NCBI GenBank assembly: GCA_965602945.1
Contig: CBFDBC010000009.1
Location: forward strand, 1 to 36,245
Length of the DNA: 36,245 nucleotides
DNA from: JAUXEH01 sp965602945
GTDB taxonomy: Bacteria; Acidobacteriota; Aminicenantia; Aminicenantales; Aminicenantaceae
Direction of reading: 5' to 3'
Position 1 is the first letter of the stretch. Every line of letters begins with the position of its first letter. The notes under the pieces were generated by a model, which saw only the letters and a list, made by a program, of their open reading frames with translations, did not search any database and was not told the origin of the DNA. Positions 30,547-36,245 of the stretch are shown here, in pieces. The position numbers and the translations under genes are program-made.

Positions 30547-30981
30547 GTTTCCGCCCTGATCGTTTTCGTCCTGGTCGTCCCTGACGAATTCCTGCTTGAA
30601 TTCATCCGGATCGACACCCAGCAGCTCATATACGCGTTCGATTATCTGGGGGACATCCAGGGGTTTGGGGAAGAAATCATCGGCACCGCAGCTCTTGGCC
30701 TCGTTCGGTCCGAACGAGCCCTTGTACACTCCCGTCATCATGATGACCTTGGTCTGATGAAGATCCGGTGTGGTCTTGATCATCTTGCATACGTCGAGGC
30801 CGTGAACCTTGGGTATCAGGAAATCGCATATGACCAGATCCGGGCGTTCTTTCCTGGCTGTGTTCGAGCCTTCTTCGCCGTCCTTGGCGCTGTATACCCA
30901 GAATCCCTGCAGGATCAGGGACTTTTCCAGCATGGCCCGTATCGTCCGGTCATCGTCAATGACAAGGATCTTTTTACCCAT
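30544..30981 (-). CDS. Single-domain response regulator (CheY-like receiver)
   Basis: 145 aa. A receiver domain only: acidic cluster IDDDRTI near residues 9-11, the phosphoacceptor Asp in LVICDFLIPK (about residue 53), Thr in MMTG, Lys in FPKPLD. The last 25 residues (DPDEFKQEFVRDDQDENDQGGN) form an acidic tail. With no output domain it must act by protein interaction. The ATG has GAGGGG just upstream. No histidine kinase is seen nearby; the nearest gene is a Ser/Thr kinase on the same strand, 108 bases upstream. Confidence 0.92.
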   Translation of the reverse strand: MGKKILVIDDDRTIRAMLEKSLILQGFWVYSAKDGEEGSNTARKERPDLVICDFLIPKVHGLDVCKMIKTTPDLHQTKVIMMTGVYKGSFGPNEAKSCGADDFFPKPLDVPQIIERVYELLGVDPDEFKQEFVRDDQDENDQGGN

Positions 30982-31089
30982 ACGGCCCCTCAGTTCTCAA
31001 ATCCACTTCTATTACCTGTATTCTTCATACCATAATCAAACGCGGAGTTCAATCCATCAATCGATGAAAAATACAAACTTTTGACGCCA

Positions 31090-33261
31090 TCACGACTCTT
31101 TGAGCTGAGCCAGAAAGGCCTGGAATCGGGGACGGTCCCGGAGCGAATCGAGATCCGGATCGTTCTCGAGCCAGGCCTTGGGCAGCCTTCCGAACAGGCG
31201 GGCCCTTTCCAGGCAGGAGATGGCCTTGTCAGCACGGCCCAGCATGGCGAAGTTGCAGGCGTTGGCATAGAGGGTCATGGGTTCTTCCGGGGATTCGGCG
31301 AACGATCGCTCCACCCATTCCAGGGCCTGCTGCTTGTCTCCCAGGTGGTTGAGGGCCCCGGCCCCGAAGCTCAGGGCTCGGGCGTCATCGGGGAAGAGTT
31401 CCAGATAGGCCTCCGCCCGCTGCAGGCTGAGCTGGAAAGCGTTGTGCGCCTCCATGTCCCTGTCGAGGTCCGTGTTGATCATGCCCAGCAGGTAGGGGGA
31501 AGTGAAGTCGTCGGGCCTCTGTTCCGCGGCCTGGGCGGCAAGCTGCGCGGCTTTTTCATACTTCCCCTGGGAAAAACAGTTCCGTGCATAGAAGTAGGAG
31601 GCCTCGTAGAGGTCAGGATGGAGACGTAGAGCCGTGTCGAACTCCAGCTCCGCCTCCTGGCGTTTTCTCTGGAGGGACAGGGTCATCCCCCGGGCAACAT
31701 GGGCCTCGGCCAGGTCTGCATTCAGCGCCAGCGCCTTGCGGCTGGTGGTCTCAGCTTCCTTCAGGTTGGTGTCTCTGGCATCGAACCAGCTGTAGAGAAA
31801 CGCGTAGCAGTAGCACGCCCAGGCGTAAGCAGCGGCGAATCCCGGATCCAGGGAGCTTGCGTGCAGGAAATGCGACAGGCCGCGCTCTATGCTCTTGCGC
31901 TGGAAGAGATAGAAATGCCGCCGCCCCTGCAGGAGGTGGTCGTAGGCCTCGATGTTCTCTGTGGGGGCCGTTGAGATGGCCTTCTTCTCCTGCTCTGTGA
32001 GCACGACCTGGAGGGAGCCGGCGATCTGTTCGGCGATCTCCGACTGGACGGCAAACACATCTTTGACCTCACGGTCGAAGGTATCGGACCAGAGGTGGTA
32101 TCCGTCTTCGGTGTTGATGAGCTGGGCGGTAACGCGCAGCTTGTCTCCGGACTTCCGGACACTGCCTTCGACGACGGTCCTCACATTCAGCTCCTCCCCG
32201 ATGCGGCGGAGGTCCTCGGCGTGGTCCTTGTACAGGGCCGAGGCCGTGCGGGAGGTCACATGCAGGCCTCCGATCTTGACCAGGGAGTTGATCAGCTCGT
32301 CGGCCAGCCCGTCGCTGAAATATTCGTTCTTTTTGTCGCGGCTCAAGTTGGCGAAGGGCAGGACCGCCACAGAGGCCGGGTGAATGTCCTTTTTCCGAAA
32401 CCCGCCCTCCGATATCTCTTGGAACTGGGCGATGACATCTTCCATGGATTGGATGCGGTCTTCAGGTTCTTTTTCCAGGCACAGGTTTATGATCTGCCGA
32501 AGTTTTTCGGGGACGTCGGGCTGGTAGCCTTCCAGTGAAGGAGGTGTGTCGTAAAGCACGGCGGCGGCCGATTCCACGGGAGTCCGCCGGAAGAAGAGGC
32601 GCTTGCCGGTGAGCATCTCCCAAAGGACGCAGCCGAAGGCGAATATGTCGCTGCGGGGGTCGCTGAACTCGCTCCGGATCTGTTCCGGTGACATGTAGGC
32701 CACCGTGCCGGCGAATCCTTCGGAGAAGCTGTGCTGAGTCAGTGTGGTGGCCTGGTCCCCCTCGTCGCTCCTTCGGCGGCGCGTATGGGCTTGCGCCAGC
32801 CCGAAGTCGAGGATCTTGATGTCGCCGCCTTCCGTGATGAAGATGTTGTGCGGCTTGATGTCCCTGTGGATGATGCCTTTCCCATGCGCGGCAGCCAGGC
32901 CATGGGCGATGGCGAGCGCGATGTGATAGGTCTCGTTCCAGGGGATCGGATCCTTTGCGATCCGTTCAGCCAGGGTCTCGCCCTGCAGGTATTCCATGAC
33001 GGCATAGGTGCGGCCGCGCCAGGCGCCGATGTCGAAAAGGATACGGATGTTGGGGTGGGAGAGCGAGGCAACCTTCTTGTTCTCCTCCTGAAACCTTTTG
33101 AGAGTCTGAGGATCTCTGGAGAGGTGATCGGGCAGGACCTTGATGGCTACGCTGCGTTCCAGGCGTGAGTCCTGGGCCATGTAGACCTCTCCCATTCCAC
33201 CCTCTCCGAGTTTGGAGACGATCTCATACGGGCCGAGCTTCAAGCCTTTTCGCAGCGCCAT
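31090..33261 (-). CDS. Ser/Thr protein kinase with FlgO/TolB-like domain and TPRs
   Basis: 723 aa. A Hanks-type kinase at residues 12-275: LGEGGMGEVY glycine loop, K41 in AIKV, HRDIKPHN (D134), DFG at 152-154, SPEQI. All core residues are present, and the activation loop carries RRRRSDEGDQATTLTQ with several Ser/Thr. From about 296 (PASVAVLPFANLSRDKKNEYFSDGLADELI) comes the FlgO/TolB-like domain seen in many kinase and adenylate-cyclase fusions, then TPR repeats to the end (YWSYFYARNC-like units, about 430-715). No TM helix is visible, so unlike the 975-aa kinase it is probably cytoplasmic. No clear promoter is seen in the upstream gap shared with the beta-lactamase pseudogene. Confidence 0.93.
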   Translation of the reverse strand: MALRKGLKLGPYEIVSKLGEGGMGEVYMAQDSRLERSVAIKVLPDHLSRDPQTLKRFQEENKKVASLSHPNIRILFDIGAWRGRTYAVMEYLQGETLAERIAKDPIPWNETYHIALAIAHGLAAAHGKGIIHRDIKPHNIFITEGGDIKILDFGLAQAHTRRRRSDEGDQATTLTQHSFSEGFAGTVAYMSPEQIRSEFSDPRSDIFAFGCVLWEMLTGKRLFFRRTPVESAAAVLYDTPPSLEGYQPDVPEKLRQIINLCLEKEPEDRIQSMEDVIAQFQEISEGGFRKKDIHPASVAVLPFANLSRDKKNEYFSDGLADELINSLVKIGGLHVTSRTASALYKDHAEDLRRIGEELNVRTVVEGSVRKSGDKLRVTAQLINTEDGYHLWSDTFDREVKDVFAVQSEIAEQIAGSLQVVLTEQEKKAISTAPTENIEAYDHLLQGRRHFYLFQRKSIERGLSHFLHASSLDPGFAAAYAWACYCYAFLYSWFDARDTNLKEAETTSRKALALNADLAEAHVARGMTLSLQRKRQEAELEFDTALRLHPDLYEASYFYARNCFSQGKYEKAAQLAAQAAEQRPDDFTSPYLLGMINTDLDRDMEAHNAFQLSLQRAEAYLELFPDDARALSFGAGALNHLGDKQQALEWVERSFAESPEEPMTLYANACNFAMLGRADKAISCLERARLFGRLPKAWLENDPDLDSLRDRPRFQAFLAQLKES

Positions 33262-33486
33262 GGGTGATTATCCACCTAGTAATACGCATATCCGGGTCCA
33301 TTGATTCAGCGAAGTTATTTATATCTTATTGTAACACGCTTTGCAATCCGTTTCGGGCTCCGGCTCGGCCGGGTGTATCGCTCCCGGGACATGAAACGAA
33401 ATCGTTTAGGCTCCGTATCTATATACATATGTATGTTTCATCGAGATCCGATCGAGGCGAATCTTATACCATCAAAGGAGGAGATC
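33262..33486. other. Divergent gap with palindromes
   Basis: 225 bases between the kinase and beta-lactamase genes. It contains AAACGA-AA-TCGTTT (33394-33407), ATACATATGTAT (33423-33434) and ATGAAAC/GTTTCAT (33391-33397, 33435-33441). I see no small gene. Confidence 0.5.
33424..33433. promoter_or_regulatory. TACA-N2-TGTA palindrome before a beta-lactamase-family gene
   Basis: TACATATGTA matches the TACAnnTGTA box recognised by the BlaI/MecI/CopY repressor family. No such repressor gene is in the window, so binding is speculative. Confidence 0.3.
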
Positions 33487-34949
33487 ATGACACGTGCCAG
33501 CCTTGGAGTCTTCATACTCTGTTTGTTCATGCTCCAGCCCGCACCGGCCCAGCAGCCCGGGGAGGTCAGCTACCGCGACGAGGGGGCCTTTCCCGGAGGA
33601 AGGATCGGCGAACGGATCCGGTCACTTCTGGACACGTTCAATTCGAACGATCCTGAAAGGATACGGAGTTTCCTCCAGGAGGAGTGCACGGTTCGTTTCC
33701 GGGATATCGCCCCCATGGAAGAACACATCCAGGTGTTCCAGGGGACGTACCGGCAGTGGGGCGGAGCCGATTTCCACAGCATCCGCAGCTATGTGCCGGA
33801 GAGAGCGGGGGAGACCGTGGTGATCCTCAAGGACCGCAACTTCGGCGCCTGGCGGGCGTTCGTGCTGAGTTGGGACGAGGACATGGACTTCCGTATCGCC
33901 GGGATGCGTATGAACGACGCTCGCACGCCCAGCAACGTCGAGGAACCGGCACTGTCGGAGGCGGCGTTCATTGCCGAGGTGGAGGGGCTCGTAAAGAACC
34001 TGTGCGCCAAGGATGTCTTCTCAGGGACCCTGCTTGTGGCCAAGGGAGACAGGGTGCTCTTCACGTTTGCCTGCGGTGAGGCCAGCAAGCGTTTCCATGT
34101 GCCCATCGATATCGACACCAAGTTCAACCTGGGATCCATGAACAAGATGTTCACCTCGCTGGCCGTCATGCGGCTGGTGGAAAAGGGAAGGCTGTCCCTG
34201 GACGACACGTTGGATAAATTCCTGGATGAGACCTGGCTGCCCCTGGATATGACGGCGAAGATCAAGATCCATCACCTGCTGACACACACGTCCGGGTTGG
34301 GCAGCTATTTCAACCGGACCTACAGCCGGAGCTCCAGCTCGACGACTACAAGCCCTTGATCAAGAGCGAGAGTCTGGCCTTCACGCCGGGCAGCAGCTAC
34401 CGCTACAGCAACACGGGCATGTTCCTACTGGGGGTTGTGATCGAGAGAGTGACCGGGGAGGATTATTTCGACCACATCCGGGAGAACATCTATGCCCCGG
34501 CCGGCATGCGGGACTCCGACTGCTTCGAGATGGACTTCCCCGTGGAGAACCTGGCCATCGGCTACAGCCCGGCCCCGGACAGCCCCTGGAAGTGGGAGAA
34601 CAACCTGTACAAACACGTGATCAAAGGGGGGCCGGCCGGGGGGGGATTCTCCACGGTAAAGGACCTGCACAGGTTTGCGCTCGCGCTTCTTGCCGGGACA
34701 TATGTGTCCCAGGAGTCTCTGACGAATATGTGGACGGATCAGTCCGGGTCGGGTTACGGCTACGGGTTCGGCATCCAGGAAGGGCCCAGCGGGAAGGTTG
34801 TGGGCCACAGCGGGGGCTTCGCCGGCATCAATTCCAACCTGGATGTATATGTGGACAGTGGCTACATCGTGGCGGCCATGTCCAACTATGACCAGGGCGC
34901 CGGGGCTGTGACCAACCGGATCGGGGCCCTGCTGGCGCGCGTGAAGTGA
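33487..34949 (+). pseudogene. Beta-lactamase/esterase-family serine hydrolase, frameshifted
   Basis: 1463 bases; one base short of 488 codons. Signal peptide, then an NTF2-like/SnoaL-type domain (about 40-140, RIRSLLDTFNSNDPERIRSFLQEE), then a class C beta-lactamase-type domain: SMNK (S217, K220), YSNTG after the frame change, and GHSGG near the end. The frame is lost at about 34328: reading CGG AGC gives ..TYSRSSSSTTTSP and a stop at 34357, while the next frame continues ELQLDDYKPLIKSES..RYSNTG to 34949. Restoring one G (CGGGAG) reunites both halves. Either a recent pseudogene or an assembly error in a short G run. It would be a periplasmic hydrolase or peptidase. The ATG at 33487 has AGGAGG just upstream. 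Confidence 0.85.
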
Positions 34950-35038
34950 GCGCGGTCCCACTCGCTTCCGGATGGCTTCCTCATGAGCCTATCCGACGGA
35001 TCTAAAACTCAACACGGCTTTGGAGCAGCTCACTTTGC

Positions 35039-35068
35039 TTGAAAATTGTTATCACAAAATCTTATAAT
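35039..35068 (+). promoter_or_regulatory. Putative promoter of the htrA gene
   Basis: TTGAAA (35039-35044), an 18-base spacer, TATAAT (35063-35068), about 40 bases upstream of the start codon. Confidence 0.55.
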
Positions 35069-35108
35069 TCCCGTAGCGGAACAGATCATTATATGGAGGG
35101 AGGAGAAC

Positions 35109-36170
35109 ATGCGGCAGGCACGATTGCGAACGGTCTTGTTCCTGGCGGTGATCGCCGTAGCCGGTTCGTCCGGTGCGGTGATGGCCCAGGAAGAGGCGCT
35201 GCTGGAAGATGAGCGCAACACCATCCGGGTCTTCGATCGGGCGGCCCCTTCGGTCGTGTTCATCATCAACAAGGTGCTGAGGCGGGACATTTTCACGCTC
35301 GATGTCTCGGAGATCCCCCAGGGTTCGGGGAGCGGCTTTGTCTGGGACAGCGACGGCCACATCGTGACCAATTACCATGTGGTCGAGGGTGCCAATGCAC
35401 TGACCATCACGTTTTCCGACCACTCGACATTCGATGCCGAGGTCGTGGGCGTGGAGCTCAGCAAGGACCTGGCCGTAGTAAAGGTCGAGGCGCCGAGGGG
35501 GAAGCTGCGCCCCATCCCGGTGGGGGCTTCGGGGGACCTGCTGGTGGGGCAGAAGGCCCTGGCCATAGGAAATCCCTTCGGCCTGGATCAGTCCCTGAGT
35601 GTAGGTGTGGTCAGCGCCCTGGGCCGTGAGATCACGTCGATGGCGAACCGGAAGATCCGCGACGTCATCCAGACTGATGCGGCCATCAATCCGGGCAACT
35701 CCGGCGGGCCGCTGCTCGATTCCCGGGGGCGTCTGATCGGCGTCAACACCACCATCATCACCCCTTCCGGGGCGAACGCGGGGGTCGGGTTCGCGGTCCC
35801 GGCCGACATCGTGAAACAGATCGTTCCCCAGCTTATCGAACACGGCCGGGTTATCCGGCCGGACCTGGGTGTGACTTACGTTACCAATGACTCCGTCGCC
35901 CGGCGGCTGGGAATCAAGGGCGTGATCATCCGCACCGTGGAACCTGGGAGCTCGGCCGAGAGGGCCGGCCTGAAGGGGATCGCACAAAACCGGCGGGGAG
36001 ATTATGTGCTCGGCGACGTCATCGTGGGCATCAAGGGCAAAGAGGTGGAAGACTACGACGGGCTGGCCTATGCCCTCGAGCAGTGTGAGATCGGGGAGAC
36101 CGTGACAGTGGATTACACGAGGAATGGAAAGAAGCGCAGCGCCCGCGTCACCCTCCAACGCCGCGATTGA
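35109..36170 (+). CDS. htrA: HtrA/DegP-type periplasmic serine protease
   Basis: 353 aa. Degrades or refolds misfolded envelope proteins. Signal peptide MRQARLRTVLFLAVIAVAG ending near MAQ. Trypsin-like domain with H90 (TNYHVV), D120 (SKDLAVV) and S198 (NPGNSGGPL), all present. One PDZ domain (about 250-345: RPDLGVTYVTN, GVIIRTVEPGSSAERAGL, GDVIVGIKGKEV). A single PDZ makes it DegS- or HtrA-like more than two-PDZ DegP. The ATG at 35109 has GGAGGGAGGA just upstream; an upstream ATG at 35046 falls inside the promoter. It is the last complete gene in the window. Confidence 0.95.
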   Translation: MRQARLRTVLFLAVIAVAGSSGAVMAQEEALLEDERNTIRVFDRAAPSVVFIINKVLRRDIFTLDVSEIPQGSGSGFVWDSDGHIVTNYHVVEGANALTITFSDHSTFDAEVVGVELSKDLAVVKVEAPRGKLRPIPVGASGDLLVGQKALAIGNPFGLDQSLSVGVVSALGREITSMANRKIRDVIQTDAAINPGNSGGPLLDSRGRLIGVNTTIITPSGANAGVGFAVPADIVKQIVPQLIEHGRVIRPDLGVTYVTNDSVARRLGIKGVIIRTVEPGSSAERAGLKGIAQNRRGDYVLGDVIVGIKGKEVEDYDGLAYALEQCEIGETVTVDYTRNGKKRSARVTLQRRD

Positions 36171-36230
36171 TCGCGCTCCGACCATCTTATCTTGTTGAAA
36201 TCAAAAAAGTTAATCATATCGATTTTGTTC

Positions 36231-36236
36231 TATAAT
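36231..36236 (+). promoter_or_regulatory. TATAAT box at the window edge
   Basis: A perfect -10 box in an AT-rich stretch after htrA, with weak -35 candidates; probably serves a gene beyond the window. Confidence 0.25.
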
Positions 36237-36245
36237 AAAAGGCCA

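Noticed and set aside
35052..36185. 377-codon open frame opposite htrA
   Set aside because: Shadow of a gene with an intact catalytic triad; no sensible product.

Overview
The window looks like one chromosome segment from a GC-rich, Gram-negative-type environmental bacterium. Lipoproteins with lipoboxes, a Tat-exported Fe-S protein, a multiheme cytochrome and a periplasmic HtrA protease all imply a periplasm. FtsX/MacB-like permeases with a cytoplasmic prefix domain under PadR control, Ser/Thr kinases fused to TPR arrays, S9 peptidases, a DUF1080 protein and the GGGGACAG-type hairpin repeat together suggest Acidobacteriota or the neighbouring Aminicenantota. That placement is inference from gene content; there is no rRNA or marker gene to fix it. 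I found no tRNA, rRNA, CRISPR array, transposase or phage gene.

Layout. 1-4700: tail of an unknown + strand gene, a shared terminator, a NodB-type polysaccharide deacetylase (-), a DUF1080 lipoprotein (+), an S9 prolyl-oligopeptidase-type peptidase (-) and a small lipoprotein (-). 4900-8905: a compact - strand operon of padR, an 869-aa ABC permease, a 93-aa two-helix membrane protein and a GPP34 (GOLPH3-like) protein. 8906-11987: a divergent control region with a perfect 14-bp inverted repeat, then a + strand zinc-ribbon/Ser-Thr kinase/TPR protein. 12038-13455: translationally coupled cyclophilin and atypical SDR (-). 13634-15976: a second orphan ABC permease (+). 16046-18755: a three-gene electron-transfer module of tetraheme cytochrome c, Tat-dependent 4x[4Fe-4S] protein and NrfD-type quinone-interacting membrane subunit (-). 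19009-25594: addB-addA recombination helicase/nuclease (+). 25624-28753: two lipoproteins followed by a radical SAM protein (-). 28919-30513: a divergent ribbon-helix-helix-like protein (-) and an MsrA-MsrB fusion lipoprotein (+). 30544-33261: a stand-alone response regulator (-) and a second Ser/Thr kinase with a FlgO/TolB-like domain and TPRs (-). 33487-36170: a beta-lactamase-family gene broken by a one-base deletion (+) and an HtrA protease (+).

Themes. Much of the window is envelope biology: secretion of an unknown substrate (two permeases with no ATPase nearby), repair of oxidised protein (MsrAB) and protein quality control (HtrA, cyclophilin, S9 peptidase). Two kinases, a PadR, an RHH-like protein and a receiver-only regulator provide signalling.

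The least-described candidates are the PadR-permease-2TM-GPP34 operon with its shared operator, the two-lipoprotein/radical-SAM operon, and a palindromic hairpin repeat that lies in frame inside both addA and addB as well as at the stop codons of two other genes. Several promoters are read by eye with good -35/-10 boxes; these are sequence matches only and have no experimental support here.
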